Below are positions 33,931 to 42,370 of a DNA stretch of 64,000 nucleotides, piece after piece (position 1 is the stretch's first letter; each line of letters begins with the position of its first letter). This DNA comes from Spirochaetota bacterium (lineage in GTDB: Bacteria; Spirochaetota; Spirochaetia; Treponematales; UBA12059): positions 1-64,000 of the forward strand of contig JAKLDN010000005.1 in NCBI GenBank assembly GCA_022703505.1, written 5' to 3'. Both the position numbers and the translations under genes were made by a program. The notes below the pieces were generated by a model. The model was not told where the DNA came from, did no database searches, and was given only the letters and a program-made list of their open reading frames with translations.

Positions 33931-35057
33931 ACGACGACGCGAAGACCTTCGCCGCCCGCCGCGGGCGGATAGCCGAATGGCTCAAGGAGCGGGGCATAGC
34001 CGCCGCGGTCTTCGAGGACCGGGAGGGCCGGAGGGACCCCACGGTGCGCTACCTCTCCGGGCAGCCCGGGGACTCCCTGCTCCTGGTCACCGCCGCGGGC
34101 CGGGGGGTCCTGGTCTCCTGGGACGTGAACATGGCGCGGAAGCTGTCCCGGGTCGACGAGATCCTGGCCTACGGGGACTTCGAGCGGAAGCCCGTCCGGG
34201 CCGTCCTGGGCGTCCTGGCCCGGGAAGGGATCCGGCCCGGGTCCCAGGTGGAGCTCCCCTCCACCCTGGCCTATCCGGAGTACATCCGCTACGCCGAGGA
34301 GGGGGCCGACTTTGACTTCCTCTGCCGGGAGGACGGGGCGGACGAGTTCGCCCGGGGACTCCGGGCGGTGAAGGACGAGTCCGAGATCGCCGTGTACCGC
34401 CGCGCCTCGGCCGTCACGGACGAGCTCGTCGAGGCCCTGGAGGCCGGGGTCCGGAAGGGGACGATCTCCACGGAGTCCGACGCGGCCCTCTTCCTGGAGC
34501 GCGAGAGCCGGGCCCGGGGCTGCGAGGGCATGGGCTTCGAGACCCTGGCCGCGGGACCGGCCCGGTCCTTCGGGATCCACGCCTTCCCGACCTACACTTC
34601 CGGGGCCTTCGGGACCGCCGGGCTTTCCATCCTGGACTTCGGGGTCTGCCTGGAGGGCTACACCACGGACGTCACCCTGACCTTCGTCAGCGGACGACCC
34701 TCGGCCCTGCAGGAGCGGATGATCGCCCTGGTGGTGGAAGCCTACAAGGAAGCCGCGGGGATGCTGCGCCCCGGGGTCCCCACCCTCGAGGTGGCCCGCC
34801 GGGTGGACGAGATCTTCGCCGCGGGGGGCTTCAAGATGCCCCACGCCCTGGGACACGGGATCGGCCTGGAGGCCCACGAGGCCCCGGCCATGCGGAACCG
34901 GGACGACAACCCCTGGGTCCTGGCCCCCGGCCACATCGTCACCCTGGAGCCCGGACTCTACGATCCGGAGGCGGGAGGGGTGCGCCTGGAGAACGACTTC
35001 CTGGTCCTCCCCGGCGGCGCGGAAGCCCTGACCCGTTCCCGCATCGTGCGGCTGTGA
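33927..35057 (+). CDS. M24 family metallopeptidase (Xaa-Pro aminopeptidase-like)
   Basis: 376-aa cytosolic peptidase with an N-terminal creatinase-type domain (about 1-150) and a C-terminal pita-bread catalytic domain. All five metal ligands are present: Asp237 (SILDFG), Asp248 (TTDVTL), His310 (LGHGIGLEAHE), Glu341 (TLEPGLY) and Glu355 (RLENDFLV). It would cleave N-terminal residues next to proline, using two metal ions. The ATG overlaps the HEAT gene stop and its stop overlaps the next kinase start, so this is a tightly coupled trio whose logic is not obvious. Confidence 0.93.
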   Translation: MNDDAKTFAARRGRIAEWLKERGIAAAVFEDREGRRDPTVRYLSGQPGDSLLLVTAAGRGVLVSWDVNMARKLSRVDEILAYGDFERKPVRAVLGVLAREGIRPGSQVELPSTLAYPEYIRYAEEGADFDFLCREDGADEFARGLRAVKDESEIAVYRRASAVTDELVEALEAGVRKGTISTESDAALFLERESRARGCEGMGFETLAAGPARSFGIHAFPTYTSGAFGTAGLSILDFGVCLEGYTTDVTLTFVSGRPSALQERMIALVVEAYKEAAGMLRPGVPTLEVARRVDEIFAAGGFKMPHALGHGIGLEAHEAPAMRNRDDNPWVLAPGHIVTLEPGLYDPEAGGVRLENDFLVLPGGAEALTRSRIVRL

Positions 35058-36151
35058 ATCCCCGCCTCCGGGAGGGACATCCCCGCATCGTCCAGGCGGG
35101 GCCCATCCTGGCGATCCACAAGACCCTCTTCGTGGACCGCCCCTTGCTGTCCCTGGCGGGCGCGGCGGCGGTCTACGTCTTCATCGTCCTGGGCTTCGGC
35201 CGAAGCCTCGAGATCTCCAGCAACTACTTCGTCCTCCTGCCGGTCCTGGCGGCCGCCCTGGGCTACGGACTGGCCGGGGGCCTGGTCGCGGGGGCCCTGG
35301 GCCTCCCGGCCAACCTCCTGCTCTTCAACCTGCTGGGCCGGCCCGAGTTCTCCCCCGCCAGCAAGCCCATCGCGGAGCTCTCCGGCCTCCTGGTGGGGGG
35401 CGCCTCGGGCTACCTGGCCGAGTACTTCCGCCAGCTCCAGTCCGAGATCGCCCGCAGGATCCGGACGGAGGAATCCCTGCGGAGGGCCCTGGAGGACAAG
35501 CAGGTGCTCCTCCTGGAATTGAACCACCGGGTCAAGAACAACCTCAACGTTATCAAGAGTCTGATCCAGCTGCAGAGGAACCGGTCCGAAGCCCCGGAGT
35601 TCCGGGAGGCCTCGGACAGGCTCCTGGCCCGGGTCTTCGCCATAGCCCGGGCCCACGACCGAATGTTCGGGGAGGACGGTCCCCCGGTGCTCGACCCGGT
35701 CGAGTACCTCCAGGACATCCTGGCGGTCTACGACGCCGAGGCGGGGATCGGGCCCCGGATCGAGGCGAACCTCCGCCCCGACGGCCTGCGGCTTCCCGCG
35801 GAGACCGCGGTGCCCCTGGGGCTCATCCTGAACGAGGCGGTGGCTAACGCCTGGAAGTACGGATCCTCGCGGGAAGAAGGGACCATCCGGGTCTCCCTGG
35901 CCCGGACCGGGGCCGGCTGCGTCCTGGAGGTTCGGGACTCGGGACCGGGCTTCGACCCGGACGCCGTCGGCCGCCCGGACCGGCCTCAGGGCCTGGGAGT
36001 CAAGATCATACGCAGCCTGGCGGCCCGGCTGGGAGGGCGGGTGTCCTGGTCCCGGGAGGGGGGAACCCGCTTCCGGCTGGAATTCCCCGCGGCCGCCGAC
36101 CCCGGCAAAACCGGATCCGTCGTTGCCGATCCCGGGCCCGGAAGGCTATAA
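35054..36151 (+). CDS. Membrane sensor kinase of the HisKA_2 type
   Basis: 365-aa kinase with four membrane helices in residues 30-122 (a DUF4118-like, loop-poor sensor typical of KdpD-like membrane bundles), a short coiled coil, then HisKA_2 (LELNHRVKNNLNVIKSLIQL, His158). The ATPase part shows LNEAVANAWKYG, RDSGPGFDPDA and QGLGVKIIRSLAARLGG. The GTG start at 35054 overlaps the peptidase stop. There is no periplasmic domain, so it probably senses the membrane itself or a small molecule in it. No response regulator lies nearby. Confidence 0.9.
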   Translation: MNPRLREGHPRIVQAGPILAIHKTLFVDRPLLSLAGAAAVYVFIVLGFGRSLEISSNYFVLLPVLAAALGYGLAGGLVAGALGLPANLLLFNLLGRPEFSPASKPIAELSGLLVGGASGYLAEYFRQLQSEIARRIRTEESLRRALEDKQVLLLELNHRVKNNLNVIKSLIQLQRNRSEAPEFREASDRLLARVFAIARAHDRMFGEDGPPVLDPVEYLQDILAVYDAEAGIGPRIEANLRPDGLRLPAETAVPLGLILNEAVANAWKYGSSREEGTIRVSLARTGAGCVLEVRDSGPGFDPDAVGRPDRPQGLGVKIIRSLAARLGGRVSWSREGGTRFRLEFPAAADPGKTGSVVADPGPGRL

Positions 36152-36168
36152 TCCCCCCGGACCAATCG

Positions 36169-36987
36169 ATGAAGACCACATCAGCCGCGTACATCATGGA
36201 GAACGACCAGGAGAGCCGCCGCCTGGAATTGAAGACCGACGTCCGGGTCGTGCGGGACCAGGCCCGGAGGGCCGGCCTCGAACCGGGCATGCGGGTCCTG
36301 GACGCGGTCTGCGGGCCCGGGATCACCACCGCGGCCCTGGCGGAGGAGGCCGGGGAGGGAGGGTCCGCGGTCGGCATCGACTTCTCCGAGGACCGCATCG
36401 CCCGCGCGCGGGAGGCCCACGGGGGGGCTCGGACCGAGTTCCTGGTCCGGGACATCCTGGAACCCCTGGAAGGCCTGGGAACCTTCGACTTCATCTGGAT
36501 GCGCTTCGCCCTGGAGTACTATCGGGCCGAGAGCTTCGACATCGTCCGGAATCTGGCCTCGGTCCTCCGGGAGGGCGGGATCCTCTGCCTCGTGGACCTG
36601 GACTACAACTGCCTTTCCCACCACGGCATGTCCGGGCGCCTGGAAAAGGCCCTGCGCCACGTGGTGGACACCCTGGAGGCCCGGGCGAACTTCGATCCCT
36701 ACGCGGGCCGCAAGCTCTATTCCCACCTGTACAGGCTCGGGTTCCGGGACATACAGGTCGAGGCGGGAGCCCACCACCTGATCTACGGCCCCCTGCGGGA
36801 AGTGGACGAGTACAACTGGACCCGGAAGATGGATGTCCTCGGAGACCGGATATCCGGAGACCTGCCGGGCTATTCGGGGCTGGATGAATTCCGGAAGGAT
36901 TTCCTGGCCTTCTTCCGGGATCCCGGACGGTTCACCTACACCCCCGTGCTGTCCGCCTGGGGCCGGAAGCCCCCGGCCGGGGCCTAG
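36169..36987 (+). CDS. SAM-dependent methyltransferase
   Basis: 272-aa class I methyltransferase. The SAM motif I is RVLDAVCGPGITTAALA near residue 44; motif II is GIDFSEDRIARARE; and FDFIWMRFALEYYR marks the later strand. The C-terminal 110 residues form a cap with many aromatics (YPHLYR-type and HHLIYGPLREVDEYNW), probably for a small-molecule or lipid acceptor. The Ala in place of the common Gly at motif I (DAVCGPG) is a minor variant. It follows the kinase by 17 nt and may share its transcript. The acceptor is unknown. Confidence 0.88.
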   Translation: MKTTSAAYIMENDQESRRLELKTDVRVVRDQARRAGLEPGMRVLDAVCGPGITTAALAEEAGEGGSAVGIDFSEDRIARAREAHGGARTEFLVRDILEPLEGLGTFDFIWMRFALEYYRAESFDIVRNLASVLREGGILCLVDLDYNCLSHHGMSGRLEKALRHVVDTLEARANFDPYAGRKLYSHLYRLGFRDIQVEAGAHHLIYGPLREVDEYNWTRKMDVLGDRISGDLPGYSGLDEFRKDFLAFFRDPGRFTYTPVLSAWGRKPPAGA

Positions 36988-37023
36988 CAGGTTGTCGATA
37001 CACCCGATGCATTCCACGCCCCG

Positions 37024-39126
37024 CTAGAGGGCGGCAGCCTCCGGGCCCGGGACGACCGGAGCGCCCCGGGCCGCAGCCACGAGGCCGGATCCGGGGGGTA
37101 CCGGGGCAGCCGGACGTGCGACCGCTCCGCCCGGGACCGCCCCTCGCGGAGCCGGTCCGGCCCCGCCGCCCGGGACCGCCGGGGCGCCGGGGACCGCGGT
37201 CCGGCCCTTCACGATGGCCCGGAGCAGGGCTTCGATAACGGCCTCGTCCAGGTGCCGGCCCCCCTCGCGTTTCAGGGTCTCCACGGCTTCCTCGAAACGG
37301 AGGGGCTCGTGGTAGTGCCGCTTGGCCGTGATGGCCTCGAAGAAGTCCGCGACCGCCAGGATCCGGGCGCCCAGGGGGATCTCCTCCCCCCGGAGCCCCC
37401 GGGGATAGCCGGTCCCGTCCAGGCGCTCGTGGTGGGACCCGGCGATGAAGGGGACCTGCTGGTAGGTGCCGGAAAAGTTGATCCGGCTCAGGATGTCCTG
37501 GGTCTTCACCACGTGGGTCTTGATCTCCTCCCTCTGTTTACCCGTCAGGGGACCGCTCTTCTTGAGGATCGAGTCCTTGATCCCGATCTTGCCGTAGTCG
37601 TGGAGCTGGGCGGCCACCCGGATGACCTCCGTGAACTCCGCGGGCATGTTCATCTCCTCGCAGATCGCGATGGCGTACTCCGTGACCCGCTCCGAATGGC
37701 CCGCGGTCAGGCTGTCCCGGGCGTCGATGCTGGCCGCCAGGGTGCGGAGGATGGACCGGAACTGCCGTTCCCGTTCCACCGCGAAGAAGGCGCTGTTCAG
37801 GGTCAGGCCGATCTCCGGGGCGATGCCCATGAGGAGGTTGATGTCGCTCTCCAGGAGGGGCCGCTTGCTCTGCAGGTTGTCCACCGCCAGGACTCCCAGG
37901 CACTGGTCCTCGAAGAGGATGGGGCAGCAGATGAAGGACTTGGAGCCCAGCCTTCGCAGGAATTCCAGGCTGTGGGGGGAGATCTCCGACTCGATCGTCG
38001 ACACGTCGTTGACCAGGAAGGGCTTGCGATCCCGGTAGCAGATGACGAAAACCCCCCGGGAGTCGGGCTTGTACAGGCTGAACCGGGTGGCGCGGATCTC
38101 CCGGTAGAGATCCTCGGTGTACCCGAATCCGGCCCGGAAGACCAGGTTGCGCTTGTCCTCGTCCGCCAGGAGTATGATCCCCCGGTCGTAATCCCCCCGC
38201 TGGCTCAGGATCTCCATCACCCTGGCCAACATGGCGTCGACGTCCGTGGACGCCGACAGGACGTGGCCGATCTCCTTGCCCATCAGGGCGTTGTTGTAGA
38301 CCCGCTCGAAGTCCTCGAAGCTCCGCTCCGTGGTCAGCCGCTGATGCTCGATGACCGCGTTCAGCTCGTGGAACTGGACCTGCTCCTTGGCCAGGGACAG
38401 GGCCAGGACGGCCGCGGACAGGATGGCGGCGGTCTCGAGGAAGCGCTCCCCCCCTCGGTACCCGGCCGCGGCGGCCAGGATCGGCACGCAGGCGGCCAGA
38501 AGGCCCAGGCGGGCCATCCGGAGCACGACGGAGAAGGAGTCGTCCCAGGAGATCCGGTACCGGCAAGCCTTGCCGCCCTTGAACACGCACTCGGGATGCT
38601 CGATCCGGGGTTTGCGGCTGTTGTAGCCGGACAGGATCGCCTCGAAGTAGCCGATCCGGTTCTCGCACTGATAGGGCTTTTCCCGGACCCCCTCCCGGGG
38701 GGTTACCGAAAGCTCGATCTGCTTACGGCTCAGGGTCCGGGATTCGAAGAGGGTGGACCGGGTCAGGCGCCCGGCCAGGTTGCTGATGAGCTCGAAGGCC
38801 TTGCCCGGGTTGGAAAGCCCCAGGACGTAGTGGTAGAACCGGCCCAAGCCCTCCGGGGAGGCGCTGTACCTCCCGGCTTCCCGGGCGATTCCGGATTCCC
38901 CCGTGGCCTTGACGACCCCCTCGTAGAACAGGTCCACCTGGGCCTGGGTGAACCAGTGGCCCTCGTCCTCCGCCTGGTGGGGGGCCATCCCCGCCCGGGC
39001 GAGCAGGGCCGCGGAGTCCACGAAGGGATACTTTCGCTTCAGGAGCCTCAGGTACGTGGAGATGATCTTGCTGTTGTAGAGCGGTTCGTCGTCAGTCCGA
39101 ACCGGCCCGTCGTTCCTCTTGTTCAC
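37024..39126 (-). CDS. HD-GYP domain c-di-GMP phosphodiesterase with GAF domain
   Basis: 700-aa signalling protein. Residues 1-180 form an N-terminal domain like V4R/heme-binding sensors, with ECVFKGGKACRYRISW closing it. Two membrane helices follow (about 198-245), then a GAF domain (about 285-450). The HD-GYP domain (about 460-635) is intact: HDYGKIGI with His509-Asp510, the GSHHERLDGTGYP motif, and GYP at 573-575. Such enzymes hydrolyse c-di-GMP. A 60-residue Gly/Pro/Ala tail follows. The GTG start lies 35 bp inside the upstream PilZ gene, making a two-gene c-di-GMP unit. Confidence 0.93.
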   Translation of the reverse strand: MNKRNDGPVRTDDEPLYNSKIISTYLRLLKRKYPFVDSAALLARAGMAPHQAEDEGHWFTQAQVDLFYEGVVKATGESGIAREAGRYSASPEGLGRFYHYVLGLSNPGKAFELISNLAGRLTRSTLFESRTLSRKQIELSVTPREGVREKPYQCENRIGYFEAILSGYNSRKPRIEHPECVFKGGKACRYRISWDDSFSVVLRMARLGLLAACVPILAAAAGYRGGERFLETAAILSAAVLALSLAKEQVQFHELNAVIEHQRLTTERSFEDFERVYNNALMGKEIGHVLSASTDVDAMLARVMEILSQRGDYDRGIILLADEDKRNLVFRAGFGYTEDLYREIRATRFSLYKPDSRGVFVICYRDRKPFLVNDVSTIESEISPHSLEFLRRLGSKSFICCPILFEDQCLGVLAVDNLQSKRPLLESDINLLMGIAPEIGLTLNSAFFAVERERQFRSILRTLAASIDARDSLTAGHSERVTEYAIAICEEMNMPAEFTEVIRVAAQLHDYGKIGIKDSILKKSGPLTGKQREEIKTHVVKTQDILSRINFSGTYQQVPFIAGSHHERLDGTGYPRGLRGEEIPLGARILAVADFFEAITAKRHYHEPLRFEEAVETLKREGGRHLDEAVIEALLRAIVKGRTAVPGAPAVPGGGAGPAPRGAVPGGAVARPAAPVPPGSGLVAAARGAPVVPGPEAAAL

Positions 39127-41272
39127 GGCAGGATCTCCTGAAGGTTCCGCGGACGGATTCGAAGTAGGCGTCCGAGTACGCGGTATTCAATACCCAGAGG
39201 GCGTATTTTTTCTCGCAGGGCACCGAATACCTGTCCAGGTACTCCTCGGGGTAGACCAGGACGGGCGGGGTCTCGTCGTCGTACGCGCCCCGCAGGGCAT
39301 CCAGGGCGGAGAAGAGGGTGCCCGCCGGAAGGCGTTCCGGGTCCAGAACCCAGACGTGCAGGCAGCTCGTCAGGCTCGAAAGGTTCAGGCCCAGGTCGGA
39401 CACGGTCACCTGGATGACCGCGGCCAGGGCGCCCCCGCACCGGAGGCTGTAGACCTGCCGGTCCCGCCGGAATCCCTCCCGGCGGTACTCCCCGGAGAGC
39501 TCCGCGTCGGATCCGTCCGACTTCGTCAGGGCCAGGGCGTCCAGGGTCAGTCCCCCGGATCGGGCCTCGTACCACCGGCGCAGCTCCCGGAAGTCCTCGG
39601 GACGTGCGGGGAAGAGCTGGAATCCCCCCGGGGCCCCTTCCGGCGGGGCGGGCAGACGCAGGTAGCCGAAGATGTCCACCGAGGAGCCCTTGGGATCGGC
39701 GATATCCTTGGCCACGTTTCCGAAGACCCGGGCGGGGAAGCGGTTCTCCGGGCGGTAGTAGCACATCAGGTAGTCCATCCGGGCCCCGGGGTGGAGGTGG
39801 AAGTCGTTCGTGAACCGGCCCGCCTCGTCCAGGACGCTCACCCCCGCGGCGCCGTACCCGTCCCGGGAGGCCGCGTGGTGCTGGATCAGCCAGGAATCGG
39901 GATAGAACCGGAGCATGGACATGTGCCCGAAGATCCGCCCCTTGTCCCGGAAGAAGAAGTGGCGGGCTATGGAGGGGCTGTCCTGGTACAGCTTCCGGTA
40001 GGTCCTGCAGAACTCGTCCTTGTGGGTCTGGAGGGAAAGGTATTTGGACGGGTAGAGGAAGCCCGAGTCGAAGAAGAACTGCCAGAGCTCCTCCATCTCC
40101 ACCCGGCCGCACACGGACAGGCGGCCGTCGATGGAGGCATGGACGGCGGAGGAGAGCCGGACCTGGTCCCGGGCGTCCAGGTCCAGGAACGCCAGTCCGT
40201 ACCGGGCGGTCCGCCGTCCCTCCGGCTTCTCCAGGACGTTCACGTAGAGGACCTGGGCGCGGCAGGCCGCCAGGACGCTCCCCGCGAGCTCCACCGTCAG
40301 GTCCTCGAGGATCAGGCCCGGGAAGAGGGAGGATTGCTCGAAGAACTCCTCCACGCAGACCCCCATGCCCGAGACGTTCTCCGCCCGGAGGAAGGCGGTG
40401 CGGCCCGAGAGGGGGTGGGTGAATCGGACCACGGGCTGGGGGGAGAGCTCCCGTCGGTGGCTCCGGTGTTCCCGGGGCGGGAAGCGCTGGATGTTCGTCC
40501 GGGTCGGGGACAGGGCCATGCGCTTGCCCGGGGCGCCGCGATCCCTCGCGAGGAAGGCGCATTCTCCGCTGAACAGGAGGATCCCGTCCCGGAAGAGCAG
40601 GAGCGTGACCGGCTGGGAGGGATTCAGCCAGTTCCGGGAGGGGGACGGGCCGTCGTCCAGGATAACCCCCAGACTGACGCCGTTGAAGTCCTCGAGGTTC
40701 CCTTCCCAGGTGACGCCCGATTGGAGGACCTTCGCCCGAACTCCCGCCACGGGGTACCGTTCCTGGCCCCGGACGCTCTCCTGGGTGCCCGGCTCGGGAA
40801 GCCGGAGTTCGATGCCCGCCTCGTCCATCCCGGCGGCCTCCGCGGGAACGGAGGTGTAGAGGGTGCCGTCGCTGATGAGCAGTCCGCTGCAGGAGTAGGC
40901 CGCGAGCTTCTCCGGTTCCGGGCCCCGGGAGGCCCAGCGGCATGATAGGGTACGGCCGTCGCTGGGCAGGGGCAGGGCTTTCAGGGAAAAACTCCCCACC
41001 CCGTCCCGGCGCTCGAAACGGACGAAGACGCTGCCTTCCTTGAAGTGTATCCGGTTCAGGAGGTTGGCCAGGTCCCGGTGCTTGATCCGCCGGCCGCCCC
41101 GAAGATCCTCGGCGGAGGCTGCCCCGACCTGGACCGCCGGCTTGGCCGGGAGTCCCGGGGGGAGGAAGGGAGCCGAGGATCCCAGGCCCCCGTCGTCATG
41201 CACGGCGGGCCTCGGGGGGATGGTCGGGCTTCCGGTCAGTATCCATCGGCGGTTCCTGGAATAATCGTTCAT
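39092..41272 (-). CDS. Double PilZ-domain protein with acyltransferase-like C-terminus
   Basis: 726-aa soluble protein. After a variable N-terminus, two PilZ modules are visible. The first (about 165-240) has QERYPVAGVRAKV and then DFNGVSLGV. The second (about 275-365) has HRRELSPQPVVRF and then ENVSGMGV. Both keep the Arg stretch and the (D/N)xSxxG loop needed for c-di-GMP binding. The C-terminal 340 residues (MEELWQFFFDSGFLYPSKYL, QHHAASRDGYGAAG, VLDPERLPAGTLFSALDAL) resemble a GNAT/FemAB-like fold, but that is tentative. The gene precedes the HD-GYP gene with a 35-bp overlap, pairing a c-di-GMP effector with a c-di-GMP-degrading enzyme. Confidence 0.85.
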   Translation of the reverse strand: MNDYSRNRRWILTGSPTIPPRPAVHDDGGLGSSAPFLPPGLPAKPAVQVGAASAEDLRGGRRIKHRDLANLLNRIHFKEGSVFVRFERRDGVGSFSLKALPLPSDGRTLSCRWASRGPEPEKLAAYSCSGLLISDGTLYTSVPAEAAGMDEAGIELRLPEPGTQESVRGQERYPVAGVRAKVLQSGVTWEGNLEDFNGVSLGVILDDGPSPSRNWLNPSQPVTLLLFRDGILLFSGECAFLARDRGAPGKRMALSPTRTNIQRFPPREHRSHRRELSPQPVVRFTHPLSGRTAFLRAENVSGMGVCVEEFFEQSSLFPGLILEDLTVELAGSVLAACRAQVLYVNVLEKPEGRRTARYGLAFLDLDARDQVRLSSAVHASIDGRLSVCGRVEMEELWQFFFDSGFLYPSKYLSLQTHKDEFCRTYRKLYQDSPSIARHFFFRDKGRIFGHMSMLRFYPDSWLIQHHAASRDGYGAAGVSVLDEAGRFTNDFHLHPGARMDYLMCYYRPENRFPARVFGNVAKDIADPKGSSVDIFGYLRLPAPPEGAPGGFQLFPARPEDFRELRRWYEARSGGLTLDALALTKSDGSDAELSGEYRREGFRRDRQVYSLRCGGALAAVIQVTVSDLGLNLSSLTSCLHVWVLDPERLPAGTLFSALDALRGAYDDETPPVLVYPEEYLDRYSVPCEKKYALWVLNTAYSDAYFESVRGTFRRSCREQEERRAGSD

Positions 41273-41345
41273 CGCGCTTCATGGTAATGATCGGCGGAAT
41301 GGACCCCCGGCAATACAGGAACCCGCCGGGAACGCCGGGCCCTGC

Positions 41346-41374
41346 TTGACGGAGGGCCAGGATTCCGGCATCCT
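41346..41374 (+). promoter_or_regulatory. Candidate promoter for the biotin operon
   Basis: TTGACG (41346-41351), 17 nt, CATCCT (41369-41374). The start point would fall near 41381, inside the BirA operator, which fits repression by occlusion. The -10 is weak. Confidence 0.4.
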
Positions 41375-41380
41375 GCCTTC

Positions 41381-41409
41381 GTTAACCCGTATATGGTCAT
41401 ATGGTTAAC
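41381..41409. promoter_or_regulatory. BirA operator
   Basis: GTTAACC (41381-41387), 15 nt, GGTTAAC (41403-41409): a perfect inverted repeat matching the known BirA site pattern GTTAACC-N14/16-GGTTAAC. It lies 25 nt upstream of birA itself and the biotin transporter genes, so biotinyl-AMP-bound BirA should repress its own operon. Confidence 0.85.
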
Positions 41410-41434
41410 CTAAATCCCCGAAAAGGAGCGGCTC

Positions 41435-42370
41435 ATCACGGATCGAGGCAAGCTCGGAGACAGGCTCATCCTGGAACGGCTCCGCGGGGCCGAAGGCCCC
41501 GTATCCGGGGAGTACCTGGCCCGGGACCTGGGGGTCAGCCGGGTGGCCCTCTGGAAGCGGATCGAGGCCCTCAGGGCCTGGGGCTACCGGATCGAGTCGA
41601 GCCGCCGGGGATACGCCCTGGTCCGGGACGACGGTCTGGCTCCGGCGGACCTGCCGCCTCCGGTCCGGGTCCTGTCCGAGGCGGGATCCACCATGGACGA
41701 AGCCCGGGACTGGGGAAGCGCGGGGGCTCCCTCCGGAGCCGCCGTCCTGGCCCTCCGGCAGAGCGCCGGCCGGGGCCGGGGCGGCCGAAGGTGGGAAAGC
41801 CCGGACGGCGGTCTTTACCTTTCCCTGGTCCTCCGCTCCGCCCTGCCCGCGGCCTGCGCGGGGGCCCTGGTCCTGGAGGCCGCGCGCTCCCTGCTGGATG
41901 CCCTGGCGACGGCCGGAATCCGGGGGGTCTCCTTCCGGTGGCCCAACGACCTCGTCGCGGGCCCCCGCAAGCTCGGGGGGATCCTGGCGGAATCCTTCGG
42001 GGGCCTGGACCGCCCCGAGTTCTACGTCCTTGGAATCGGGCTCAACGCCGCCCCCGTCGAGGTATCGGGCCGGGCGGCGGCGGGCCTCGCGGATCTGGCG
42101 CCGGGGCTGCCCCGGAGGCGGGACCTGGCCCTGGGCCTGTCCGAGTCCCTCCGGGCCTGGTGCGAACGCCCGGACACGGATCCCCGCCGCTGGGCGGGCC
42201 TGAAGCCAGACCCCCGGCGCCCGGCCCGCGCCGAGCTATGGGACGGCCGGATCCTGGGTATCCGTCCCCGGGGCTATACGACCCGGGGGGAGCTGGCCCG
42301 CGAAGGCGACGGCCCCGCGCTGGCCTTCGGGGAGTGCCGCAAGATGACCTACGAAGGAGAGGAACCTTGA
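41435..42370 (+). CDS. birA: Bifunctional biotin-protein ligase and biotin operon repressor
   Basis: About 311 aa. The N-terminal winged helix (residues 5-65) contains GEYLARDLGVSRVALWKRIE and RAWGYRIESSRRGYALV, equivalent to the DNA-binding part of E. coli BirA. The ligase domain has SAGRGRGGRRWESP (biotinyl-AMP loop) and FRWPNDLV with KLGGILAE. It attaches biotin to carboxylase carrier proteins and represses at the adjacent operator. The reading frame is open only back to a stop at 41411, and no ATG, GTG or TTG lies before the helix-turn-helix. AAAAGGAG (41421-41428) points to ATC at 41435 as the start. The first ATG-like codon (GTG at about 41540) would delete the helix-turn-helix. Confidence 0.88.
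   Translation: MTDRGKLGDRLILERLRGAEGPVSGEYLARDLGVSRVALWKRIEALRAWGYRIESSRRGYALVRDDGLAPADLPPPVRVLSEAGSTMDEARDWGSAGAPSGAAVLALRQSAGRGRGGRRWESPDGGLYLSLVLRSALPAACAGALVLEAARSLLDALATAGIRGVSFRWPNDLVAGPRKLGGILAESFGGLDRPEFYVLGIGLNAAPVEVSGRAAAGLADLAPGLPRRRDLALGLSESLRAWCERPDTDPRRWAGLKPDPRRPARAELWDGRILGIRPRGYTTRGELAREGDGPALAFGECRKMTYEGEEP

Noticed and set aside
36985-37026. A further stop-anchored hairpin between the methyltransferase and HD-GYP genes
   Set aside because: Only CTAGC/GCTAG ends pair; the interior resembles the arms of the 2432 hairpin but does not form a stable stem.
37252-40945. Long plus-strand frames antisense to the HD-GYP and PilZ genes
   Set aside because: They are low-complexity mirror frames; the minus-strand products have complete domain motifs.
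41381-41434. Riboswitch upstream of the biotin genes
   Set aside because: Too short for a known aptamer; the palindrome matches a BirA operator instead.
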